Source of the DNA: JBFHKO01 sp041595355
Lineage (GTDB): Bacteria; Pseudomonadota; Gammaproteobacteria; Enterobacterales; Aeromonadaceae
Direction: 5' to 3'
Assembly (NCBI GenBank): GCA_041595355.1
Contig: JBFHKO010000129.1
Coordinates: forward strand, 1 to 7,410
Length of the DNA: 7,410 bases
Under the pieces are notes generated by a model, which was not told where the DNA came from, did not search any database, and was given only the letters and a program-made list of their open reading frames with translations. The translations under genes were made by a program, and so were the position numbers. Each line of letters begins with the position of its first letter. The first letter of the stretch is position 1. Shown one piece after another: positions 1 through 7,232 of this stretch.

Positions 1-694
1 CCGCATGGCCATTGAGGCGCCCCCTGAGCTCGGGGAAGATCTCGGTGATGGCGGTGGCCGAGCCGGTGCTGGTGGGGATGAGGCTCATGCCGCAGGCCCG
101 GGCCCGGCGCAGATCCTTGTGCGGCGCATCGATGATGGTCTGGGTGTTGGTGAGATCATGGATGGTGGTCATGGAGCCGTGGCGGATGCCCAGCCCCTCG
201 TGGATCACCTTTACCACCGGCGCCAGGCAGTTGGTGGTGCAGGAGGCGGCGGTGACGATGCGGTGCACGGCCGGATCGAAGCGATCCTGGTTGACCCCCA
301 TCACCACGTTGAGGATGCCCGGGGCCTTCACCGGCGCGCTCACCACCACCCGCTTGACCCCCTGCTCCAGATAGGCCTGCAGCAGCGCGGCGTCGCGCAT
401 CACGCCGGAACACTCCAGCACCACGTCACAGCCGGACCAGTCGCTGTCGCCGATGGCGCGCTGACGGCTCACGGCAAGGCGCCGCCCGCCTATCAGCATG
501 CTCTCACCCTCGGCCAGCGCCTCGTGCTGCCAGCGTCCCTGAATGGAGTCGAAGTTGAGCAGATGCGCCAGGGTGGCGGCATCCCCCGCCGGATCGTTGA
601 TCTGCACGAACTCCAGCTCGGGCCAGTCGAAGGCGGCGCGCAGCGCCAGCCGGCCCATGCGGCCGAAGCCGTTGATCCCTACCTTGATGGTCAT
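1..694 (-). CDS. ArsJ-associated glyceraldehyde-3-phosphate dehydrogenase (3' end cut by window edge)
   Basis: The first 231 residues of a GAPDH, usually about 335 aa, are present; the C-terminal third lies beyond the left edge. The Rossmann NAD-binding motif GINGFGRMGR is at residues 6-15 and an adenine-ribose-binding Asp at 34 (QINDP). The catalytic motif ASCTTN is at 150-155, with nucleophile Cys152. The general base is His179. The sequence after that His reads HDLTNTQ, where housekeeping GAPDHs usually read HAYTATQ; I associate this variant with GAPDHs encoded beside arsJ. In that system the enzyme uses arsenate in place of phosphate to make 1-arseno-3-phosphoglycerate, which ArsJ exports from the cytoplasm. 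The start is chosen because ATG at 692-694 gives MTIKVGINGFGR and follows an AGGAAA Shine-Dalgarno. The gene starts 42 bp after the phosphatase gene on the same strand, so it is probably the fourth gene of the ars operon. Housekeeping Gap is less likely given the motif and context. Confidence 0.93.
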   Translation of the reverse strand, partial: MTIKVGINGFGRMGRLALRAAFDWPELEFVQINDPAGDAATLAHLLNFDSIQGRWQHEALAEGESMLIGGRRLAVSRQRAIGDSDWSGCDVVLECSGVMRDAALLQAYLEQGVKRVVVSAPVKAPGILNVVMGVNQDRFDPAVHRIVTAASCTTNCLAPVVKVIHEGLGIRHGSMTTIHDLTNTQTIIDAPHKDLRRARACGMSLIPTSTGSATAITEIFPELRGRLNGHA

Positions 695-736
695 GATGAT
701 TTCCTGTCTCTGGTGAATGGAGGTGAAGGCCGGCAC

Positions 737-1242
737 TCAAGCCTGTCTGGCGGCCTGCCCGGCAATCCAGGCCTGATGAGCCGGCAGGGTCAGCGCCTTG
801 GGCCGCAACGCCTTCACCGCCGCCATGGCCGGCGCCAGCTCCCAGCCCAGGGCCAGCAGCAGCCGGGTGGCGATGAGGCCGGTGCGGCCGCTGCCGCCCT
901 TGCAGTGCAGGGCCAGCCGTCCGCCGCCCTCGAGCAGCGCGAGAATGGCCGCCTGCTGCTGCTCCCAGGCCGCCGCGAAGGCCGCCTCCGGGGCATGATC
1001 ATCCTCGATGGGCAGATGGAACCACTTCAGGCCCAGGGCCTGTACTTGGGCCCCCAGTTCGGCAACACCCTGTCGCGCCAGCTCCTCCGGCTCCATCAGG
1101 GTCAGCACCGCCTCGGCGCCCCAGGCCTGGACATCATTGAGCGCCTCGGCGAGCGGCGGCGCCTTGACGCCGGGGCAGGGCATCAGCCCCAGGACGGCGC
1201 CGTTTTGCAGCGTCAATTCGGTGATCGGGTGGACAACTCGGC

Positions 1243-1246
<4 letters not shown>
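737..1246 (-). CDS. CDKN3-like / dual-specificity protein phosphatase of the ars operon
   Basis: A 169-aa soluble protein with a cysteine-phosphatase active site. The P-loop HCKGGSGRTG (114-123) fits CX5R, with nucleophile Cys115 and Arg121. The acidic turn PIEDDHAP (79-86) sits where the general-acid Asp loop is expected (Asp82 or Asp83). Length and layout match the CDKN3 / dual-specificity family rather than low-molecular-weight ArsC. The start at 1244-1246 is preceded by AAGGAG, 5 nt away. It overlaps the acr3 stop in an ATGA arrangement, so the two are probably translationally coupled. An in-frame reading extends far upstream, but it runs antiparallel-frame through acr3 and is not real. 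Similar phosphatase genes are often found between acr3 and the GAPDH/arsJ pair in gammaproteobacterial ars operons, but I know of no established function. Possible roles are hydrolysis of a phospho- or arseno-metabolite, or arsenate reduction; both are inference. Confidence 0.9.
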
Positions 1247-2289
<1,043 letters not shown>

Positions 2290-2327
2290 GTTCAGTGACT
2301 CCTTTCAATAATGATGGGTTGACGGGA

Positions 2328-3104
2328 TCAGCCGGCGCAGCGGCCATCCGGCCGGGGACGGGCAGACATGGCCTGCAAGCGCGCCCTGTCATCATCCAGG
2401 TCAGCCTCGCAGGCGCGCCGCGCCTCGGCAATGATGCCCAGCACCCAGTCGGGCAACGCCTCGTCAAGGCGGTAGTAGACCCATTGCCCCTGGCGGCGAT
2501 CCTGCAACAGGCCGTTTTTTTTCAGCTGATTGAGATGGCGGGATACCTTGGGCTGAATGTCATCCAGCGCCTCGGTGAGTTCGCAGACGCACAGCTCGTT
2601 CTCGGCCTGGATCAGCAGCAGCAGCCGCAAACGGGTGGCATCGGCCAGACTCTTGAACAGCGTCACCGGCGGGATCCGCGGCCTCTCGCGCCGCTGGGCG
2701 CGGTCCTGGATCTGCACAAACAGGCGAATGCGGGCGTTGATCTCCTGCAAGGTGAGCAGGAAGGGATCCGGTTCGGCTCGCTCCTTGGGATCGGGGAAGT
2801 GCCAGTGCATGATTTCCCCGGCATTGGGGATCAGCTCGCACTCCCGGCTCGCCTTGTCGCACAGGCTGATGACGAAATCGAACGGCTGCCCGATCACCTC
2901 ATCCATCCCCTTGCTGTGGAGCCCCTCGGTCGGCAAGCCCAACTGCTGCAGGGCCGCCAGGGTGCGCGGATCGACGCTATCCGGCTGGCTTCCGGCGCTC
3001 AGCACCTCGAACAGCTCACCGGCATGCTGGCGCAGCAGCACCTCCGCCATCTGGGAGCGGGCCGAGTTGGCGGTGCAGAGGAACAGTACCCGTTGTTTGG
3101 TCAT
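2328..3104 (-). CDS. Fused arsenate reductase (LMW-PTP type ArsC) - ArsR repressor
   Basis: A 258-aa two-domain protein. Residues 1-135 form a low-molecular-weight-phosphatase arsenate reductase: the P-loop CTANSAR has Cys10 and Arg16, the redox pair Cys82/Cys89 occurs in LCDKASREC, and FPDP at 103-106 carries the acid Asp. The three cysteines match the spacing of the thioredoxin-coupled Staphylococcus ArsC (10, 82, 89). Residues 145-215 form an ArsR/SmtB winged helix: the As(III)-sensing motif ELCVCEL (Cys172, Cys174), a recognition helix PKVSRHLNQLKKNGLL (185-200), and a wing QGQWVYYRL (205-213). It should therefore reduce arsenate in the cytoplasm and repress its own operon until arsenite binds. 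ATG at 3102-3104 is preferred because MTKQRVLFLC fits the family start. An in-frame ATG at 3138-3140 would put 12 extra residues over the operator. The Shine-Dalgarno for the chosen start is weak (AGGT). It is the first gene of the ars operon. Confidence 0.95.
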   Translation of the reverse strand: MTKQRVLFLCTANSARSQMAEVLLRQHAGELFEVLSAGSQPDSVDPRTLAALQQLGLPTEGLHSKGMDEVIGQPFDFVISLCDKASRECELIPNAGEIMHWHFPDPKERAEPDPFLLTLQEINARIRLFVQIQDRAQRRERPRIPPVTLFKSLADATRLRLLLLIQAENELCVCELTEALDDIQPKVSRHLNQLKKNGLLQDRRQGQWVYYRLDEALPDWVLGIIAEARRACEADLDDDRARLQAMSARPRPDGRCAG

Positions 3105-3124
3105 GACAGTCAAACCTGATGCGC

Positions 3125-3144
3125 ATATATGCATATCCATATAT
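3125..3144. promoter_or_regulatory. Candidate ArsR operator / ars promoter region
   Basis: A perfect inverted repeat, ATATATG - 6 nt - CATATAT, covers 3125-3131 and 3138-3144. It also contains the palindrome ATATGCATAT at 3127-3136. It is the only AT-rich island in the 75-bp gap between the AI-2E gene and the arsC-arsR gene, and its near edge is 20 bp upstream of the chosen start. ArsR/SmtB repressors bind this kind of short inverted repeat over the core promoter. TATA-like -10 hexamers on the minus strand overlap it, but I cannot single out one promoter or a good -35. Function as an operator is inference from symmetry and position. Confidence 0.6.
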
Positions 3145-3179
3145 ACACCATGACGGCGGCCCGGACCAGCGCCAGCCGG

Positions 3180-4259
3180 CTATTCCAGCGGCAACCGCGG
3201 CTCGGTAGCGGGCGCGGGTTGTTTCACCCAACTGCGCAGCAGGGTGTACAACAGGGCCAGCAGCACGGGACCCAGAAACACCCCCAGCAGGCCGAAGGCG
3301 ATGGCCCCGCCGATGACCCCGAACAGGATCAGGGTCAGCGGCAGGGGGCTGTTGCGGCCAATCACCAGGGATTTCACCACGTTGTCTATGGTGCCCACCG
3401 CAAACAGAGTCCAGAGCACGATGAAACCGGCCCACACCAGCTGCTCCTGCTGGAACAGCCAGGCGGCGGCGGCGAAACCGACCAGCGGCGGGCCGCCGGG
3501 AATGGGGGAGAGCAGGCAGATGAGCAGCCCCAGGCTCAGGGCATTGGGCACCCCGGCCAGGGCAAAACCGAACCAGGCCAGCGCCCCCTGGGCCACCGCC
3601 GCGCCGATGAAGCCGAACACCACCCCCCGAATGGTGCGGTTGCTGATCCGCAACAGGTTCTCGCCCTGCTCGCCACCAATCTTGTGGCTGAAAGCGATGG
3701 CCCAGCGATGCAGGGTTTCACCCTCGGCATAGAGGACACCGGCAATGAGGATGCTGAGCAGCAGCATCAGCAGCCCCCCGCCGATGGCGCCGGCCATGCC
3801 CAGCATCAGCTTGGCAGTCGGCCCTGCCAGCCCCTTGAGCTGCGCCAGCACCTGGTAATCCTGCTGCTGCAACAGCTGCCACTGGCTGTTCAGCCACTCT
3901 CCCACCAGCGGCAGTCCCAGCACCCAGTCAGGCAGCGGCGGCAAACCGGCATGCACCCGCGCCGGCAGGCTGCGCGCCAGCTCGGTGAGCTGCTGGGCAA
4001 ACTCGATGGAGGCGAGTACCAGCGGGATCAGCACGAACAGCAGCAGGGCTACCACCACCAGGCTGGCCGCCAGGCCATCGCGTTCGCCCAGTCGGGTCGA
4101 CAGCCACTGGAAGGGGCCCCAGGTGGCCGATACCAGTATCACCGCCCACAGGGTCGCCGCCAGGAAGGGAGCCACTATCTGGAACACAGCCGCGATCAGG
4201 CCAAACAACAGGATGAGCCCGATCAGGGGCTGGGTCAGCTCATCGACGCGCAAACGCAT
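3180..4259 (-). CDS. AI-2E/PerM-family permease (YdiK-like)
   Basis: A 359-aa inner-membrane protein of the AI-2E transporter (PerM/YdiK) family. Hydrophobic segments lie near residues 11-46 (two), 63-86, 152-178, 212-236, 238-268, 273-290 and 306-343, with a polar, partly amphipathic stretch at about 87-150 as is usual for this family. The C-terminal signature GTIDNVVKSLVIG (289-301) followed by FGVIGGAIAFGLLGVFLGPV (313-332) closely resembles Escherichia coli YdiK. Despite the family name, most members have no proven substrate; some relatives act as cation/proton antiporters. ATG at 4257-4259 has a good AAGGAG site 6-7 nt upstream. It begins 24 bp after the EamA gene on the same strand, so the two are probably co-transcribed. 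Its stop lies 75 bp upstream of the ars operon, with no clear terminator between, so read-through into ars is possible. Confidence 0.88.
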   Translation of the reverse strand: MRLRVDELTQPLIGLILLFGLIAAVFQIVAPFLAATLWAVILVSATWGPFQWLSTRLGERDGLAASLVVVALLLFVLIPLVLASIEFAQQLTELARSLPARVHAGLPPLPDWVLGLPLVGEWLNSQWQLLQQQDYQVLAQLKGLAGPTAKLMLGMAGAIGGGLLMLLLSILIAGVLYAEGETLHRWAIAFSHKIGGEQGENLLRISNRTIRGVVFGFIGAAVAQGALAWFGFALAGVPNALSLGLLICLLSPIPGGPPLVGFAAAAWLFQQEQLVWAGFIVLWTLFAVGTIDNVVKSLVIGRNSPLPLTLILFGVIGGAIAFGLLGVFLGPVLLALLYTLLRSWVKQPAPATEPRLPLE

Positions 4260-4283
4260 GCACTTCTCCTTGATTAACCGCTG

Positions 4284-5174
4284 TTAGCGTTGAGGGGCAA
4301 CCGCCAGTGGTGCCGGCAGGCTGGGGCGCAGCTGGGACAGCAACATGCCCGCCAGCATCAGGGCGCAACCGCTCCAGGCGCGCATGGACAGCTCCTCACC
4401 CAGCAGCCAGAGCCCGCCCAGGGCGGCAAAGACCGACTCCAGACTGAGGATGATGGCAGCGTGGGTGGGGTGGGCCTGGCGCTGCCCCACCACCTGCAAT
4501 GTATAGGCCACCCCGACGCTGACGAGACCGGCATAGAGGATGGGCCGCCAGCCGGCCAGCACCGCCGTCAGGGTCGGCGTTTCGATGAGCCCCGAGACCC
4601 CCAGGCTCAGCAGGGCGCAGATGACGAACTGCCCGCAGGCGAGCCGCAGCGGATCCATCCTGGTACTGTAATGATGGATCACCAGGATGTGCAGGGCCCA
4701 GAACAGGGCACCGGCCAGCTGCAGGCTGTCACCGAGCGAGGGCCGCAACGCGCCGTTGAGGCTCAGCAGATAGAGGCCGGCCAGCGCCACCCCGGCGCCC
4801 AGCCAGGTATTGCGGTGGCAGCCCTGGCCGAGCAGCAGCCCGATGAGCGGCACCAGGACGATATAGAGGCCGGTGATGAAGCCCGCCTTGGCCGCCGTGG
4901 TATAGAGCAGCCCCACCTGCTGCAGGGTGGCGGCGACGAACAGCAGGCCGCCGGCCAGGGCGCAGGCACGCCACTGCCGGCCAGGCTCGGGCGGTGCTAC
5001 CGCCTGGCGGGTTCGGGCCTGCCAGGCAAGCAGCGGCAGCAGGGAGAGGGCACCGAGCATGAAACGCACCCCGTTGAAGGCGAAGGGTTCGAGGTAATCC
5101 ATACCCAGCCGCTGGGCCACGAAGCCCAGCCCCCAGATGGCGGCTGCCAGCAGTAACATCAGATTGGATCGCAT
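4284..5174 (-). CDS. EamA/DMT-superfamily membrane transporter
   Basis: A 296-aa protein of the drug/metabolite transporter superfamily, with about ten transmembrane helices arranged as two EamA repeats (roughly residues 3-138 and 147-283). Typical family stretches include AAIWGLGFVAQRLG (11-24), YTTAAKAGFITGLYIVLVPL (91-110) and, closing the second repeat, ALGGLWLLGEELSMRAWSG (251-269). Such proteins usually export amino acids or other small metabolites; the substrate cannot be read from this sequence. The ATG at 5172-5174 gives an N-terminus that enters the first helix directly, as is usual, though its ribosome site (GAGAG) is weak. It is the first gene of a likely two-gene unit with the AI-2E permease and is divergent from earP, with 120 bp between the two starts. 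Confidence 0.92.
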   Translation of the reverse strand: MRSNLMLLLAAAIWGLGFVAQRLGMDYLEPFAFNGVRFMLGALSLLPLLAWQARTRQAVAPPEPGRQWRACALAGGLLFVAATLQQVGLLYTTAAKAGFITGLYIVLVPLIGLLLGQGCHRNTWLGAGVALAGLYLLSLNGALRPSLGDSLQLAGALFWALHILVIHHYSTRMDPLRLACGQFVICALLSLGVSGLIETPTLTAVLAGWRPILYAGLVSVGVAYTLQVVGQRQAHPTHAAIILSLESVFAALGGLWLLGEELSMRAWSGCALMLAGMLLSQLRPSLPAPLAVAPQR

Positions 5175-5294
5175 CGCGCTCTCGTTGCATCATGACCACC
5201 CACGGTCGGGCCTGCAGTATAGCCAAGATTGCAGACGGCCTCGTAGACAAAATGGCCGGGCCCGCTGCGCGCCCCGCCTCCCGGGAGACCCGAG
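5175..5294. promoter_or_regulatory. Divergent intergenic region between eamA-type gene and earP
   Basis: A 120-bp gap that must hold the promoters for both diverging genes. On the minus strand TATACT (complement of 5216-5221) is a good -10 hexamer about 40 nt before the EamA gene start, but no convincing -35 sits 16-18 bp upstream. On the plus strand TTGCAG (5229-5234) could serve as a -35 for earP, but no well-spaced -10 follows. A perfect 10-bp palindrome, CTCCCGGGAG (5278-5287), overlaps the GGGAG ribosome site of earP. These are weak assignments. Confidence 0.4.
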
Positions 5295-6464
5295 ATGCCC
5301 ACCCCCCCCCGCCACTGGGATCTGTTCTGTACCGTGATCGACAACTTCGGCGACATCGGCATCTGCTGGCGTCTGGCGCGGCAGCTGGTGCATGAATTCG
5401 GGCAGCCAATCCGCCTCTGGGTCGATGACATGCCCAGTTTCCGGCGCATCTGTCCCGAGCTGGATCCGCAGGCGGCGGTGCAGCGGCAGCAGGGGGTGCA
5501 GATCCACCACTGGAACGCCGCCAATCTGCAGCACTACCGGCCTGGCCGGCTGGTGATCGAGGCCTTCGCCTGTGAACTGCCCGAGCGCGTCAAGCAGGCC
5601 ATGAGCGCCGCCACGCCAGCGCCGCTGTGGCTCAACCTGGAATACCTGAGCGCCGAGGCCTGGATTGACGACTGCCATGGTCTGCCCTCTCATCAGGGCG
5701 CCCTGGGGCTGGACAAGTACTTCTTCTTCCCCGGCTTCAGCCGCCGCAGTGGCGGGCTGATATGCGAGCGCTCACTGGCGGCGGAGCGCCGGCACTGGCA
5801 AGCCTCGCCGGCGCAGCGGGAGGCCTGGTGCCGGCAGCAGGGGCTGCCGCTCCCGCGGGCAGAGGAGTTCTGGATCAGCCTGTTCAGCTACGAGAATCCG
5901 GCCCTGCCGGCGCTGCTGCACAGCTGGAGCCAGGGGCCAGCGCCGGTGCGCCTGCTGGTACCCGAGGGACGCAGCCTTGCCAGCCTGCAGCCGCTGTTCG
6001 GCGAGACGCCGCTGGTGGCCGGCAGCCGGCATCAACTCGGCCACCTCTGGCTGCAGGTGCTGCCGATGGCCGATCAGGGCGGCTTTGACCGGCTGCTCTG
6101 GAGCTGCGATTTCAATCTGGTGCGCGGCGAGGACTCCTTTGTCCGCGCCCAGTGGGCCGCGCGCCCCTTCCTGTGGCACATCTATCCCCAGGACGAGCAG
6201 GCGCACCTGGCCAAGCTGGAGGCCTTCATCGAGCGCTATGCGAGCGGCTGGGACGACGGCGCGCGCGAGGCCCTGCTGGCGCTGAGCCTGGCCTTCAACC
6301 GCGGTGAAGCGGCGGCCAGCGTCGCCGCCTGGCGGGCGCTGCAGCCGCACTGGCCACAATGGTGCGCGCAGGCGCGCCGCTGGCCGCAGAGGCTGCTCGC
6401 TGGGGGAGATTTAGCCAGCCGGCTGGTGCAATTTGCCGAAAAAAAGCTAGAATGCGGCGCCTAA
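5295..6464 (+). CDS. earP: EF-P arginine rhamnosyltransferase EarP
   Basis: A 389-aa cytoplasmic GT-B-fold glycosyltransferase that transfers rhamnose from dTDP-beta-L-rhamnose to Arg32 of elongation factor P. The N-terminal family signature WDLFCTVIDNFGDIGICWRLARQL is present (residues 8-31), including Asp16 and the catalytic-region Asp20. The C-terminal donor-sugar site motif RGEDSFVRAQWA is at 277-288, with Glu279 and Asp280. Length fits the family (about 370-390 aa). ATG at 5295-5297 follows GGGAG; no other in-frame start precedes the signature, the next Met being residue 46. Codons 3-6 run through nine consecutive C's (5302-5310), a possible slippage site. The stop is 34 bp before efp, its substrate gene, and the pair is the standard earP-efp arrangement. 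Rhamnosylated EF-P rescues ribosomes stalled at polyproline. Confidence 0.97.
   Translation: MPTPPRHWDLFCTVIDNFGDIGICWRLARQLVHEFGQPIRLWVDDMPSFRRICPELDPQAAVQRQQGVQIHHWNAANLQHYRPGRLVIEAFACELPERVKQAMSAATPAPLWLNLEYLSAEAWIDDCHGLPSHQGALGLDKYFFFPGFSRRSGGLICERSLAAERRHWQASPAQREAWCRQQGLPLPRAEEFWISLFSYENPALPALLHSWSQGPAPVRLLVPEGRSLASLQPLFGETPLVAGSRHQLGHLWLQVLPMADQGGFDRLLWSCDFNLVRGEDSFVRAQWAARPFLWHIYPQDEQAHLAKLEAFIERYASGWDDGAREALLALSLAFNRGEAAASVAAWRALQPHWPQWCAQARRWPQRLLAGGDLASRLVQFAEKKLECGA
6424..6460 (+). promoter_or_regulatory. Possible efp promoter within the end of earP
   Basis: TAGAAT (6448-6453), followed by a GC-rich stretch, looks like a sigma-70 -10 hexamer with a start site near 6460, about 40 nt before the efp start. 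The -35 region around 6424-6430 (TGGTGCA) is poor. An extra promoter would fit the need for far more EF-P than EarP, but this is inference. Confidence 0.35.
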
Positions 6465-6498
6465 ACCCCCATTGCTGTTCAACACAGGAACTGATCCA

Positions 6499-7065
6499 AT
6501 GAAAACCGCTCAGGAACTCCGCGCCGGCAACGTCGTCATGATCGGCAACGACCCCATGGTCGTGCTGAAGACCGAATTCAACAAGTCCGGTCGCAATGCC
6601 GCCGTCGTCAAGATGAAGCTGAAGAACCTGCTCTCCGGCGCCGGCACCGAAACCGTCTACAAGGCGGACGAGAAGATGGAAGTCGTGCAGCTCGAGCGCA
6701 AGGAGTGCACCTACTCCTACTTCGCCGACCCCATGTATGTGTTCATGGATACCGAATACAACCAGTACGACATCGAGAAGGAAAACCTGGGCGAGGTGCT
6801 GAACTTCCTGATCGACGGCATGGAAGACGTCTGTGAAGTGACCTTCTACAACGGCAAGGCCATCTCCGTCGAACTGCCCATCACCATAGTGCGTGAAGTG
6901 GAATACACCGAGCCGTCCGTGCGTGGCGACACCTCCGGCAAGGTGATGAAGCCGGCGCGCCTGAAGGGCACCGGCGCCACCGTCGCCGTGGCCGACTTCG
7001 TCAAGATTGGCGACAAGATCGAAATCGACACCCGTACCGGCGAATTCAAGCGTCGCGTATCCTGA
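6499..7065 (+). CDS. efp: Translation elongation factor P (Arg32 type)
   Basis: A 188-aa protein, exactly the usual EF-P length, with three beta domains (about 1-63, 65-128 and 129-188). EF-P binds between the P and E sites and stimulates peptide bonds at consecutive prolines. The tip of the domain I loop reads NKSGRNA (28-34), placing Arg at position 32. This is the residue rhamnosylated by EarP, whereas EpmA-type EF-Ps carry a lysine at about position 34. The C-terminal signature region RGDTSGKVMKPARLKGTG (151-168) and the end IEIDTRTGEFKRR are intact. ATG at 6499-6501 (MKTAQELR) follows AGGAA by 8 nt. An in-frame TTG at 6472 would add nine residues not found in the family and is rejected. 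It lies 34 bp downstream of earP and ends at a strong terminator. Confidence 0.98.
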   Translation: MKTAQELRAGNVVMIGNDPMVVLKTEFNKSGRNAAVVKMKLKNLLSGAGTETVYKADEKMEVVQLERKECTYSYFADPMYVFMDTEYNQYDIEKENLGEVLNFLIDGMEDVCEVTFYNGKAISVELPITIVREVEYTEPSVRGDTSGKVMKPARLKGTGATVAVADFVKIGDKIEIDTRTGEFKRRVS

Positions 7066-7101
7066 GACCAGGGCGGGGCGCCCTCCTGCGTCCCCGGGTC
7101 G

Positions 7102-7138
7102 AAATGCCAGTCAGCGCCCGCTGACTGGCATTTTTTTT
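7102..7138 (+). terminator. Rho-independent terminator of efp
   Basis: A perfect hairpin: 7104-7115 (ATGCCAGTCAGC) pairs with 7120-7131 (GCTGACTGGCAT) over a 4-nt loop, followed by eight T's at 7131-7138. Flanking A:T pairs can lengthen the stem to about 14 bp. It lies 37 nt after the efp stop, so it ends the earP-efp transcript. A smaller hairpin without a T-tract (AGGGCG/CGCCCT, 7070-7084) sits just upstream. Confidence 0.95.
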
Positions 7139-7182
7139 CGCCGTGTCGGCCTTGGCCTGGCGGCTTCTGTCTCCGGCCATCT

Positions 7183-7203
7183 ATGGCTACACTGGTTTAT
7201 CCT
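7183..7203 (+). promoter_or_regulatory. Weak candidate promoter for the MioC-type gene
   Basis: Between the efp terminator and the next gene, TACACT (7188-7193) and TATCCT (7198-7203) both resemble a -10 hexamer; neither has a good -35 at the right distance. A promoter is expected somewhere at 7139-7232 because the terminator isolates the gene from efp. Confidence 0.3.
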
Positions 7204-7232
7204 TTAGCTTCCCCTCTGACAGGACTCCAAAC

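Noticed and set aside
2515..2522. A8 run on the minus strand (T8 here) in the ArsR helix region, a possible slippage site
   Set aside because: It encodes the expected Lys-Lys-Asn of the recognition helix end, and the frame is correct on both sides. No sign of programmed slippage.
3105..3140. Alternative start of the arsC-arsR fusion at 3138-3140, adding 12 residues
   Set aside because: It would place coding sequence across the candidate operator and promoter, and the family N-terminus begins at MTKQRVLFLC.
3145..3180. GC-rich partial inverted repeat just after the AI-2E gene as a terminator
   Set aside because: The arms (CCGG ends around CTGGCGCTGGT) do not pair well and no T-tract follows on the minus strand.
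7070..7084. AGGGCG-GGG-CGCCCT hairpin after the efp stop as a separate terminator
   Set aside because: No T-tract follows it, and the real terminator is the longer hairpin at 7102-7138.
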